A DNA stretch of 64,000 bases. Source: Nostoc sp. XA010. Lineage in GTDB: Bacteria; Cyanobacteriota; Cyanobacteriia; Cyanobacteriales; Nostocaceae. Numbering within the stretch: position 1 is the first letter of the stretch; every line of letters starts with the position of its first letter. A program made the position numbers and the translations under genes. This document shows, in pieces, positions 55,716 to 64,000 of this stretch. Location: the NCBI RefSeq assembly GCF_020829625.1, contig NZ_JAIVFX010000006.1, positions 1 to 64,000 of the forward strand. The letters run 5' to 3'. Under the pieces are notes generated by a model that was not told where the DNA came from, searched no databases, and was given only the letters and a program-made list of their open reading frames with translations.

Positions 55716-56582
55716 ATGGATACACAATTTGCCCAATTAATCGTTAATGGGATTGCGGTGGGGAGCATTATTGCTCTAGCGGCAGTCGGACTCACTCTTA
55801 CCTACGGAATTTTACGGCTATCTAACTTTGCTCATGGTGATTTTCTCACTCTTGGAGCCTATTTGACCTGGCTGATAAACACTATTGGAGTCAATATTTG
55901 GCTGTCGATGATCCTGGCGGCGGTGGGAACAGTAGCAGCAATGCTGTTATCAGAAAAGTTACTGTGGTCAAAGATGCGCTCTATCCGTGCTACTTCCACT
56001 ACGCTGATTATTATTTCTATCGGACTTGCCTTATTTCTTCGCAACGGCATTATTTTTATCTGGGGTGGCAAGAACCAAAATTATAATTTACCTGTTACGC
56101 CAGCTTTAGACATCGCGGGTTTAAAGGTGCCGCAAAATCAATTATTGGTATTGGGTTTGGCGGTGTTAGCAATTTTGGCACTGCATTATCTGCTGCAAAA
56201 TACCAAAATTGGTAAAGCGATGCGAGCAGTTGCTGACGATCTGGACTTAGCCAGGGTTTCAGGTATCAATGTTGACCGAGTAATTTTATGGACTTGGGTA
56301 ATTGCTGGTAGTATTACATCCTTGGGCGGCAGTATGTATGGGCTGATTACAGCTGTGCGCCCCAACATGGGATGGTTTTTAATTTTACCATTATTTGCTT
56401 CAGTAATTCTTGGTGGGATTGGCAACCCTTACGGTGCGATCGCAGCAGCTTTTATCATTGGCATCGTCCAAGAAATCAGCACTCCTTGGCTGGGTTCACA
56501 GTACAAACAAGGTGTAGCGCTGTTAATCATGATTTTGGTGCTGCTCATTCGTCCCAAAGGTTTATTCAAAGGAACGATTTGA
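55716..56582 (+). CDS. natD: Branched-chain/neutral amino acid ABC transporter permease (LivH/NatD type)
   Basis: A 288-residue inner-membrane permease with about eight helices. LivH landmarks are IVNGIAVGSIIALAAVGLTL and LTYGILRLSNFAHGDFLTLG near the N-terminus, then AMRAVADDLDLARVSGINVD, the EAA-like loop that meets the ATPase, and LGGIGNPYGAIAAAFIIGIV. The gene stands alone without an ATPase, LivM or binding protein nearby. That matches the scattered natA-natE genes for neutral amino-acid uptake in Anabaena, so NatD is a reasonable name but not certain. Confidence 0.88.
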   Translation: MDTQFAQLIVNGIAVGSIIALAAVGLTLTYGILRLSNFAHGDFLTLGAYLTWLINTIGVNIWLSMILAAVGTVAAMLLSEKLLWSKMRSIRATSTTLIIISIGLALFLRNGIIFIWGGKNQNYNLPVTPALDIAGLKVPQNQLLVLGLAVLAILALHYLLQNTKIGKAMRAVADDLDLARVSGINVDRVILWTWVIAGSITSLGGSMYGLITAVRPNMGWFLILPLFASVILGGIGNPYGAIAAAFIIGIVQEISTPWLGSQYKQGVALLIMILVLLIRPKGLFKGTI

Positions 56583-56603
56583 GCAGCACCACTCCACTTC
56601 TAA

Positions 56604-56744
56604 CTACTCAATAATGTGGAAATAGAAGGCTGCTACCACAAAATTAATAGCTAACAAGAACAGTGCCCAGCCTGTGCGAAAGGCGTAGGGAGGTTTAGCT
56701 CCACTGTCGGCAACTGGTAAATTCTTCGTCGTTTTTGCAGTCAT
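56604..56744 (-). CDS. 46-residue single-helix thylakoid-type protein (Psb35-like)
   Basis: The minus-strand frame reads MTAKTTKNLPVADSGAKPPY, then AFRTGWALFLLAINFVVAAF and YFHIIE. It is a short polar N-terminus, one membrane helix of about 20 residues, and a tiny tail. AGGAG lies 9 bases upstream of the ATG. The sequence resembles the small photosystem II assembly protein Psb35 (cyanobacterial Ssl2148 type), from memory of that family. It lies convergent with the permease gene, 21 bases away, and co-directional with lipA. Confidence 0.6.
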   Translation of the reverse strand: MTAKTTKNLPVADSGAKPPYAFRTGWALFLLAINFVVAAFYFHIIE

Positions 56745-56849
56745 AATGCGATTCTCCTAATGTCAGGACTTTTTAAGAAATACCAAACTGGTGCACCAAA
56801 TATTCAAATTCTTTAAGAATATTTGTGTGAAGTTGGGGATTGGGGATTG

Positions 56850-56975
56850 GGAAGAGGCAGAGGGGCTCTTAGCTGGGAGCAGAGGGGAAAGAGAAGAGGT
56901 AATTATTTTATTCTCCCTCTTGCCCCCTGCCCCCTGCCCCCTGCTCCCTTGCTTCATCCCCACTCCCCACTCCCT
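56850..56975. repeat. Simple repeats at the end of lipA
   Basis: GGGAGCAGAGGGGAAAGAGA and GCCCCCTGCCCCCTGCCCCC units. The right part, from 56908 on, encodes the extra C-terminus of LipA. Confidence 0.75.
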
Positions 56976-57879
56976 CCTCTCCAGCATGATAGGAACTGCG
57001 AACCAGAGGCCCAGAACGAACATGGTTGAATCCCATTTCCCATGCTAATCTGCCGAGTTGATCGAATTCCTCTGGAGTCCAATATTTTTGGACTGGCAGA
57101 TGTTCAAGAGTTGGACGCATATACTGCCCGATAGTCAAGCGATCGCACCCCACAGCCCTTAAATCAGCCATTGCTTCAACGACTTCATCAAGTGTTTCTC
57201 CGTGTCCCAGCATCAAACCTGATTTGGTGGGAATTGTCGGATCGATTTCTTTGACCATAGCTAGTACCGAGAGGGAGCGATCGTACTTGGCTCCCCGGCG
57301 CACTGGCCCAGTTAACCGTTTTACTGTCTCGATATTGTGATTGAAACAAGCTGGTTTGGCTTTTACAATCATCGCTATTCGCTGGCGTTGACCTGATTCC
57401 CCAACACCAGCACCACCCCAAAAATCAGGGGTCAGCACTTCAATTTGAGTCTCTGGGTTCAATTGGCGGATAGTCGCGATCGTTTCTACAAAGTGCCCTG
57501 CACCTTGATCGGGCAAGTCATCACGGGCTACAGAAGTCAGCACCACATAACGCAATCCCAAAAGCTGCACCGCCTGTGCTACCTTTTGGGGTTCCTCTAA
57601 ATCAAGAGGCATTGGTGCATGACCTTTATCTACTTGACAGAAAGCACAAGAGCGTGTGCAGGTAGGCCCCATTAGTAAGAAAGTTGCAGTTTTTTGGGCA
57701 TAACACTCCCCCCGGTTGGGACAGCGCCCTTCTTCGCAAATCGTGTGAATTTGGCGCTGCTTAATAATGCGTTGTACGGTAGAGATTTCACTGGCTTTGC
57801 CAATAGGACGACGTAACCAGCTAGGCATTGCCGTAATTTCAGACTTTAGTTCGGCTCGTTGTGACGAAATCATAGACAT
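56908..57879 (-). CDS. lipA: Lipoyl synthase
   Basis: A radical SAM enzyme that inserts two sulfurs into protein-bound octanoyl groups to form lipoyl cofactors. It has both cluster motifs: [12 protein letters not shown] for the auxiliary [4Fe-4S] cluster and [13 protein letters not shown] for the SAM cluster. [20 protein letters not shown] and [11 protein letters not shown] follow, then the C-terminal RSSYHAGE. The last 25 or so residues ([16 protein letters not shown] and on) are extra and come from an intergenic-type simple repeat. An 8-residue insertion after DFWGG (AGVGESGQ) is also unusual. The start at 57879 or at the internal [11 protein letters not shown] is open. Confidence 0.95.
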   Translation of the reverse strand: MSMISSQRAELKSEITAMPSWLRRPIGKASEISTVQRIIKQRQIHTICEEGRCPNRGECYAQKTATFLLMGPTCTRSCAFCQVDKGHAPMPLDLEEPQKVAQAVQLLGLRYVVLTSVARDDLPDQGAGHFVETIATIRQLNPETQIEVLTPDFWGGAGVGESGQRQRIAMIVKAKPACFNHNIETVKRLTGPVRRGAKYDRSLSVLAMVKEIDPTIPTKSGLMLGHGETLDEVVEAMADLRAVGCDRLTIGQYMRPTLEHLPVQKYWTPEEFDQLGRLAWEMGFNHVRSGPLVRSSYHAGEEGVGSGDEAREQGAGGRGQEGE

Positions 57880-58203
57880 CTAAGCAAGATACGGATATAA
57901 AGTAACGGTCTGTTAATTAACAATAGATAAGAATAGACGTGGGGATGCTCTTAATGAAGTCCCCATGTCTCGGTATCACCATGTACCTTATGCCCTAGAA
58001 CAGAGCTAGAGCCTTAAATATCACCATGACACAAATTGAAAATAGCAGAAGCAAAAGTTTTACAAAACACCTCTAGCAATGTGATTTATACCGAAATATA
58101 CTATCCCCCAATTGCTAAAAATTTTGTATATAGTGGGGGAATTCTCAATGACAATCGGCAAAGCCGCTATTTACACTTAAAGTTTCTGTTAGAGCAAACA
58201 GCC

Positions 58204-58950
58204 GTGGCAAGCAACAAAATTTTAGTTATCGATGACACTACAGTTGTCAGGGTGAAAGTACGAGAAATGCTGCCTCCGGGCAATTTCGAGGTACTGGAAG
58301 CAAAAGATGGTTTGGAAGGACTAAATTTCATTCTTCAGGAAAAACTCAGCCTGATTATGCTGGATTTCCTGTTGCCTAAAATGAGTGGGTGGGAGGTTTT
58401 CCAGAAAGTTCAAGCCGATCCTGAATTAAGAAAAATTCCTTTAGTGATCATGTCTGGTCGCAAGGAAGAGGTGACTGAGAAAATCACAGAACCCTTTGAA
58501 TACTTTGAATTTCTGGGTAAGCCTTTTGATCAGAAGCAACTAATTAACGCAATTAAGTTAGCTATGACCAAGGCGAAACAGCCACGCCCAGAACTAGTGC
58601 CAGTAAGAGCAGTCACTGTCAAAAATGGCACAGTTGCAACTTCTGGTGTAACTACTGCTACAGTAGCAGCCCCTAGCGTCGCAAATACTGCGATGCCTAC
58701 GGCGGCAAGCAACACAACTCTTAGTGCTGTAAATACTGCGATGCCTACGGCGGCAAGCAACGCAACCCCTACTGCTGTAAATACTGCGATGCCTACGGCA
58801 GCAAGCAACGCAACCCCTACTGCCAAAGGAGCCTCCGACGCAGAAATTAGTGCATTAAATGAGAAAATTGTCAAAATGCAAGCTGAAATCGATGGCTTGA
58901 AGAAACAGCTAACTCAGGTTGTCACGTTTATTAAACAAAAAATCAAGTAG
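58204..58950 (+). CDS. Response regulator with repeat-expanded linker and coiled-coil tail
   Basis: A 248-residue protein from the GTG at 58204 (VASNKILVIDDTTVVRVKVR). The upstream in-frame start 58036 adds 56 residues unlike a receiver. The receiver domain (about 1-125) has the acidic pair in VIDD, acceptor aspartate in LIMLDFLLPKMSGWEVF (about residue 54) and lysine in LGKPFD. Three 16-residue repeats (VNTAMPTAASNATPTA type) follow, encoded by a 48-base tandem containing a dispersed DNA repeat. A coiled coil ends the protein (ISALNEKIVKMQAEIDGLKK). There is no DNA-binding domain. A terminator follows. The giant kinase gene lies downstream. Confidence 0.85.
   Translation: MASNKILVIDDTTVVRVKVREMLPPGNFEVLEAKDGLEGLNFILQEKLSLIMLDFLLPKMSGWEVFQKVQADPELRKIPLVIMSGRKEEVTEKITEPFEYFEFLGKPFDQKQLINAIKLAMTKAKQPRPELVPVRAVTVKNGTVATSGVTTATVAAPSVANTAMPTAASNTTLSAVNTAMPTAASNATPTAVNTAMPTAASNATPTAKGASDAEISALNEKIVKMQAEIDGLKKQLTQVVTFIKQKIK
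58684..58827 (+). repeat. Three 48-base tandem repeats containing a dispersed repeat core
   Basis: Copies start at 58684, 58732 and 58780, exactly 48 bases apart. Each contains TGCGATGCCTACGGCGGCAA (third copy GGCAGC), the core found elsewhere between genes. Confidence 0.9.
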
Positions 58951-59213
58951 CATTTGTACTCATTATTTTTATCGCAGCCAAAAATACCCCGTTTATAATA
59001 ACGGGTGTCCGATTAAAAGCGAGTAAAAATAGCTAGTTCAAAAACACTTATGTTGAGAAATCATCGTTGAAAACAAAATTCAAAAGCAGGAAAACATAAT
59101 TAGCAATTATCTGCACTTCTATAAATTTTGAATTTTGAATTCCCCGAACGCGAACAGCGTCTTCGCAAAAGAAGAGGTTGACAGTCTAGAAAAGCAGCCC
59201 AATACCCACAAAA

Positions 59214-59260
59214 CCTGCCGCAGTTTCCTCTTAATCTAAGGAGAACGGCAGGCATTTTTC
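59214..59260 (+). terminator. Rho-independent terminator downstream of the response regulator
   Basis: CCTGCCG pairs with CGGCAGG around a loop that has a weak inner pairing; ATTTTTCTT follows. It lies about 260 bases after the stop. A weaker stem, CCCGTT/AACGGG, lies at 58988-59005. Confidence 0.65.
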
Positions 59261-59656
59261 TTATTTGTAGGACTTACGCACTGTACAAATGCATCGTTAT
59301 GTAAATTATGTGAATTAATGATCTTGAGGTTGTTTCAGGCTTTTCTAAATTATCCTGCGATGCCTACGGCGGTAAACTACGTAAATAAACCATGCTGTAT
59401 GTAGGGTGTATACCTGCCAAAGTCCGGCACTAAATCCTTACGAATGCTGCGTTATGATGAAATCTGTGAAGTACCCTACAGCACATAATTTTGCTAAAAA
59501 ATCAAAGCATAATTGCATAGTTCAATATAAAATATTTACTAAAAAATGATATGTCTAAATAAAATTTAAACATATAAAATCCCTATTTCATGATACACAT
59601 ATCCTTCGCAGGGGAATACTAAGCCATATAAACAAGAATTATGAGCATACCCCGTA
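59261..59656. other. Leader of the giant kinase with a dispersed repeat
   Basis: Contains the repeat GCGATGCCTACGGCGGTAAA at 59357-59376. AT-rich sequence follows. No clear promoter. Confidence 0.45.
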
Positions 59657-62600
59657 ATGTTAGTAGTAGTAGATACATTGTCTGCGTTTCCTGGCTATCG
59701 TATCACTGAGCAAATCTACTCAGGTAGTAAAACCCTAGTTTATCGGGGCATTAGAGAACAAGATCAAAAACCAGTTGTTCTCAAATTAATGCGGAATGAA
59801 TATCCTATGTTCGGCGAAATCGCCCAGTTCCGCAATCAATATATCATCACCAAAAACCTCGATCTTCCTGGCATAGTCAAAACCTATAGCTTAGAAAACT
59901 ACCGTAACAGCTACGTCCTAGTGATGGAAGATTTTGGTGGTATTTCCCTGCAAGACTGGCGAGTGGAGGATAAGGAAAAGAAGGAAAACTGGCTTTCCCT
60001 CAATGAGTTTTTCCCCATTGCTATTAAAATTGCTTCTATCCTTGAAGGACTGCACTGCGACACACTGCGCGAACGTAGAGAAGGCGAGCTACGCCTACGG
60101 ATTATTCATAAAGACATCAAGCCTGCCAACATTCTGATAAACCCTACCACAGATGAAATAAAACTCATCGATTTTAGTATTGCCACCCTCCTACCAAGAG
60201 AAATTCAATTTCTCACTAATCCCAACGTATTAGAAGGCACTCTAGCTTACATTTCCCCAGAACAAACCGGAAGGATGAACCGAGGTATTGACTATCGCAC
60301 TGATTTTTATTCCCTCGGTGTCACATTCTTTCAACTCCTTACCGGACAGTTACCCTTCATAACAAAAGATCCGATGGAGTTAATTTACTCTCACATTGCG
60401 AAACAACCGCTAAAAGCCAGTCGGATTAACTCTAATATTCCGTCAATTTTGTCTGACATTATCAGCAAGCTGATGGCAAAAAATGCCGAAGACCGCTATC
60501 AGAGTGCTTTGGGGTTAAAGCATGACTTGCAAGTGTGCCAAAACCAGTGGCAAGAAAGAGGAAATATTGCACCTTTTGAACTAGGCGTGAGAGACATCTC
60601 AGACCGTTTTGTAATCTCTGAAAAACTTTATGGTCGCCAAAGTGAAGTTGAAACCCTACTCGCTGCTTTTAAGCGTGTGACAGAGGGGGTAACAGAAATG
60701 ATCTTAGTCGAGGGTTTCTCTGGCATTGGCAAAACTGCTGTAGTCAATGAAATCCACAAACCTATTGTGCGTCAGCGTAGTTACTTCATCAAAGGTAAAT
60801 TTGATCAGTTTCAACGTGACATTCATTTGTCAGGATTTGTGCAAGCTTTTCGGGACTTAATTGGGCAACTGCTCTCGCAGAATGATGCCCAAATTCAACA
60901 ATGGAAAGCCAAAATTCTATTGAATTTGGGTACACAAACTCAGGTGATTATTGATGTACTTCCTGAACTAGAACAGATTATTGGTAAGCAACCTCCGGTT
61001 ACAGAACTCTCTGGCAGTACTGCTCAGAATCGGTTTAATTTATTGTTTAAAAAATTTATCCAAATATTTACAACGAAAGAACATCCTCTAGTTTTATTTC
61101 TTGATGACTTGCAGTGGGCAGATACGGCATCTTTAAAACTAATTCAGTTATTAATGTGTAAAAGCAAGTTGTCTTCTCCTTCAGAAGAGACAGAACAGAT
61201 GTGTGAAAATAAGGGAGGTTTATTGTTAGTTGGTTCTTTTCGGGATAATGAAGTTTCCAAGGCACACCCGCTTTTTTTGACACTAAAAGAGATTCAAAAA
61301 GCAGGAGCAACTATTAATACGATCACCCTCGCACCCTTAAATCAGGGTGATTTAAATCATCTAGTTGCTGATACCCTGCATTGCCCTGAAGGAGTTGCGC
61401 TTCCTCTCACCCAGATGGTATTTGCCAAAACTAAAGGTAACCCATTATTTTGCGTCCAATTCCTCAAGTCTTTACACGATGATGAGCTAATTGTATTAAA
61501 CTTTGATCTTGGTTATTGGCAGTATGATATTTCCCAAGTCCAAGAATTAGCTCTTACAGATGATGTCGTACAATTTATCACCCTGCAAATAGAAAAATTG
61601 CCAATATATACCCAAAAAGTTTTGAAAATTGCTGCGTGTATTGGTAATGAATTTGACTTAAAAACTCTGGCGATCGCCAATGAAAAATCTATAGTAAATA
61701 CAGCATCAGACTTGTGGCAAGCATTAATTGATGGGCTAGTTTTACCACAGGCTGAAAATTACAACATCTTTTCAAGAGATAATACTAATCAAGACTTAAT
61801 TGCTGATGGGATAGAATCTACACAATTTTCAATTTCTGATTTACAGCTACCTAAATATAAATTCGTACACGATCGAGTGCAGCAAGCCGCCTATTCTTTG
61901 ATTCCCGAAGAACAAAAGAAGCCAATTCACTTAAAAATTGGGCTACTGTTATTGAATAATATTCCAGTTGCAGAACAAGAAGAAAAGATTTTTGAGCTTG
62001 TCAATCAGTTTAATATCGCAGTAGAATTTATCTCCCCTCAAGCTAAACGATATGAACTGGCCCAGATGAATCTAATTGCTGGACGTAAAGCTTTAGCATC
62101 TACAGCTTATCCTGCGGCCGTTAAGTATTTAACTACTGGCATCAAACTGCTGGCAGGTGATAGTTGGGAGATGGAACATCATCTCACCCTGGCTTTATAT
62201 GAAACTGCGACAGAGGCAGCATACCTGGCTGGCAACTTTGAACAGATGGAAGAATTGGCAGAGGTGGTATTGGTACGTAAACCACTACTAGAAAAAGTAA
62301 AGGTTTATGAAGTCATAATTCAGGCTTATGGGGCACAGAACCAAGCACTGAAGGCTGTAAATACTGCCTTAACCTTTTTGAAACTTTTGGGAGTGGAGTT
62401 TCCTGAGCATCCAACCCAGTCAGATATTCAGCTAGCAATGGCAGAGTTAAGATCAAATCTTAACGGCAAACGTATTGAGGATTTAATTGACCTGCCTGAG
62501 ATGACACAAGAGCAAGCTTTAGCATCTATGCGTATTATATCGAGTGCCCTTGGTCATGCCTATCAAGCTTTTCCTGTACTTTATCCCTTGTTTGCTTTTA

Positions 62601-64000
62601 AACAGATTAATTTATCGCTTAAATACGGTAACACTTCCTTATCAGCCTATGCCTATGTAGCTTATGGGGTAATACTCTGCGGAGTTGTAGGAGATATTGA
62701 GTTTGGCTATCAATTTGGGAAACTGGCTGCAAGTTTGTTAACTCGTTTTAATGCTAAAGAAGTCAAAGCTAAGGTTATAGAGGTATTTAATGCTGCTATC
62801 CGGCATTGGAAGGAACATGCCAAGGAAAACTTAAAACCTTTGCTGGAAGCATACTCTGCTGGACTAGAAACGGGAGATTTAGAATATGCAGCCTATGCTC
62901 TTAATGTTTATTGCTACTGTTCATATTTTCTCGGTAGAGAACTGACCGGACTAGAACAGGAGATGGCAACTTACAACAGTGCGATCAGTCAAATCAAGCA
63001 AGAAACAGTATTTAACTGGAGCGCGATTTATCGGCAGAGTGTCTTGAACTTGATAGGTACTGCGGAAAATCCCCATCTTTTAATTGGTGAAGCCTACGAT
63101 GAAGAGAAAATGTTGCCGACTCACCTTGAAGCAAACGATGGCATAGGACTGTTATATTTGTATTTAACTAAACTGCATCTCTGTTGCCTATTTCAGAAAT
63201 ACTCTCAAGCGGTTGAAAATGCTCGCTTGGCAGAAAATTATTTGCATGGTGGGATTGGACAGTTCGTTTTTCCTATTTTCCATTTTTATGATTCACTAGC
63301 TAGACTGGCAGTCTATCCTGATGTTGAGGAATCTGAACAAGAACAAATCTTAAATAAGGTTGCTGTCAATCAAGAAAAGATGCAACACTGGGCAAATCAT
63401 GCCCCAATGAATTATTTGCATAAGTTTTATTTAGTTGAGGCAGAGCGGCATCGAGTTCTTGATCAATATATGGAGGCAATGGATAATTACGATCGCGCGA
63501 TCGCCTCTGCTAAAGAATATGAATATATCAACGAAGAAGCTCTTGCCAACGAACTTGCCGCTAAATTTTATCTAGAACGGGGCAAACAGAAGATTGCCCA
63601 AACCTACCTAACTGATGCCTACTATGGCTACATTCATTGGGGGGCGTTAGCCAAAGTTAACGATTTAACAAAACGTTATCCCCAATTACTTACTCCTATA
63701 CTCCAGCAAGAAAAAGTGAGTATCCATCCTAGCGATGAAAGCACTTCTGTCGATAACATCTCTATATCATCTTTACCTACCTTAAGCAATCAACAAACTC
63801 TTATTAGCTCGAACAGAAGTATTTCTGACTCTTTGGATTTAGCCGCATTCATTAAAGCATCTCAAGCCCTCTCTGGGGAAATCGAGCTTGAGCGACTACT
63901 TTCTACTTTAATGGAAGTTGTTATGGAGAATGCAGGAGCCTCTAAATGCGCTTTAATCTTGAGTGAAGGTGATAACTTAGCATTAACTGTCACAGTGGTG
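59657..64000 (+). CDS. Giant Ser/Thr kinase-ATPase-GAF signalling protein (5-prime part)
   Basis: The frame stays open for 1448 codons and runs off the window, so the C-terminus is missing. Residues 1-270 form a protein kinase domain: a HKDIKPAN catalytic loop (His151, Asp153, Lys155, Asn159), DFS instead of DFG (Asp172) and an APE-like SPEQTGR. Next is an AAA-type ATPase (Walker A GFSGIGKT at 353-360, Walker B LVLFLDDLQWAD at about 478-489) and a long helical, TPR-like scaffold to about 1370. A GAF domain begins near 1391 (SGEIELERLLSTLMEVVMEN). Known relatives end in a histidine kinase; that part would be beyond 64000. An in-frame insertion of about 12 residues precedes the catalytic loop. 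Confidence 0.92.
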   Translation, partial: MLVVVDTLSAFPGYRITEQIYSGSKTLVYRGIREQDQKPVVLKLMRNEYPMFGEIAQFRNQYIITKNLDLPGIVKTYSLENYRNSYVLVMEDFGGISLQDWRVEDKEKKENWLSLNEFFPIAIKIASILEGLHCDTLRERREGELRLRIIHKDIKPANILINPTTDEIKLIDFSIATLLPREIQFLTNPNVLEGTLAYISPEQTGRMNRGIDYRTDFYSLGVTFFQLLTGQLPFITKDPMELIYSHIAKQPLKASRINSNIPSILSDIISKLMAKNAEDRYQSALGLKHDLQVCQNQWQERGNIAPFELGVRDISDRFVISEKLYGRQSEVETLLAAFKRVTEGVTEMILVEGFSGIGKTAVVNEIHKPIVRQRSYFIKGKFDQFQRDIHLSGFVQAFRDLIGQLLSQNDAQIQQWKAKILLNLGTQTQVIIDVLPELEQIIGKQPPVTELSGSTAQNRFNLLFKKFIQIFTTKEHPLVLFLDDLQWADTASLKLIQLLMCKSKLSSPSEETEQMCENKGGLLLVGSFRDNEVSKAHPLFLTLKEIQKAGATINTITLAPLNQGDLNHLVADTLHCPEGVALPLTQMVFAKTKGNPLFCVQFLKSLHDDELIVLNFDLGYWQYDISQVQELALTDDVVQFITLQIEKLPIYTQKVLKIAACIGNEFDLKTLAIANEKSIVNTASDLWQALIDGLVLPQAENYNIFSRDNTNQDLIADGIESTQFSISDLQLPKYKFVHDRVQQAAYSLIPEEQKKPIHLKIGLLLLNNIPVAEQEEKIFELVNQFNIAVEFISPQAKRYELAQMNLIAGRKALASTAYPAAVKYLTTGIKLLAGDSWEMEHHLTLALYETATEAAYLAGNFEQMEELAEVVLVRKPLLEKVKVYEVIIQAYGAQNQALKAVNTALTFLKLLGVEFPEHPTQSDIQLAMAELRSNLNGKRIEDLIDLPEMTQEQALASMRIISSALGHAYQAFPVLYPLFAFKQINLSLKYGNTSLSAYAYVAYGVILCGVVGDIEFGYQFGKLAASLLTRFNAKEVKAKVIEVFNAAIRHWKEHAKENLKPLLEAYSAGLETGDLEYAAYALNVYCYCSYFLGRELTGLEQEMATYNSAISQIKQETVFNWSAIYRQSVLNLIGTAENPHLLIGEAYDEEKMLPTHLEANDGIGLLYLYLTKLHLCCLFQKYSQAVENARLAENYLHGGIGQFVFPIFHFYDSLARLAVYPDVEESEQEQILNKVAVNQEKMQHWANHAPMNYLHKFYLVEAERHRVLDQYMEAMDNYDRAIASAKEYEYINEEALANELAAKFYLERGKQKIAQTYLTDAYYGYIHWGALAKVNDLTKRYPQLLTPILQQEKVSIHPSDESTSVDNISISSLPTLSNQQTLISSNRSISDSLDLAAFIKASQALSGEIELERLLSTLMEVVMENAGASKCALILSEGDNLALTVTVV
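60061..60100 (+). repeat. In-frame repeat-like insertion in the kinase domain
   Basis: GAACGTAGAGAAGGCGAGCT then ACGCCTACGG encodes TLRERREGELRLR between GLHC and IIHKD. The ACGCCTACGG end matches the dispersed repeats. Confidence 0.65.

Noticed and set aside
56763..57048. Frames on both strands over the end of lipA
   Set aside because: They are produced by the simple repeats in the area.

Overview
The window reads as chromosome of a filamentous, probably heterocyst-forming cyanobacterium of the Nostoc/Anabaena type. The evidence is psaA and psaB of photosystem I, a phycobilisome rod-core linker and a CpcS/CpeS bilin lyase, a CAAD-domain protein, dense HIP1 octamers (GCGATCGC), short dispersed repeats with the core GCGATGCCTACGGCGG, heptanucleotide repeats, and a giant Ser/Thr kinase-ATPase-GAF protein. 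I found no rRNA, tRNA or CRISPR array.

Layout. 1-5 kb: tail of an IS5-type transposase, a Gfo/Idh/MocA dehydrogenase, a DedA membrane protein, and a chromosomal actin-like ParM gene followed by a ParR-like partner. 5-8 kb: a two-gene module with a small EACC1-like protein and a caspase fused through one membrane helix to a periplasmic-binding-protein domain. 8-13.6 kb: ilvD, a dead LysR fragment, and two RTX-repeat proteins in tandem whose upstream non-coding leaders are also duplicated. 13.7-20.7 kb: a 1039-residue membrane protein with about seven 100-residue repeats, divergent from stress or envelope-type genes (duplicated glycine-zipper protein, BON lipoprotein, CAAD protein, acidic hydrophilic protein). 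21-28 kb: metallophosphoesterase, lipid kinase, LprI-like protein, Uma2 protein, hemC and glgA. 28-31.8 kb: an AT-rich segment with two membrane acyltransferases and a deleted scrap of glgA between them. 32-34.4 kb: bilin lyase, a HEYAH metallopeptidase-like protein and cpcG, a phycobilisome cluster. 34.5-42.5 kb: pseudouridine synthase, a highly structured non-coding region at 35.67-35.87 kb, a second Uma2 gene, a thioredoxin-NHL protein, two tiny coiled-coil proteins, a ricin-type lectin, glutaminase and a proline-rich lipoprotein. 42.9-47.7 kb: psaA-psaB. 47.8-50.3 kb: toxin-antitoxin remnants and an orphan N4-cytosine-type DNA methyltransferase. 51-58 kb: SGNH hydrolase, DUF4864 protein, larE, hybrid histidine kinase, a LivH/NatD permease, a 46-residue single-helix protein and lipA. 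58-64 kb: a response regulator and the start of the giant signalling kinase, which runs off the end.

Repeats that are normally intergenic have repeatedly entered coding sequence here. One breaks a DUF5615 toxin. One has been amplified as a 48-bp tandem inside a response regulator. Others sit in the giant kinase, probably the pseudouridine synthase, a histidine-kinase linker and the lipA C-terminus. The strongest candidates for unusual biology are the EACC1-caspase-binding-protein module, the structured RNA-like region near 35.7 kb, the chromosomal ParMR pair, and the twin RTX loci with conserved leaders.
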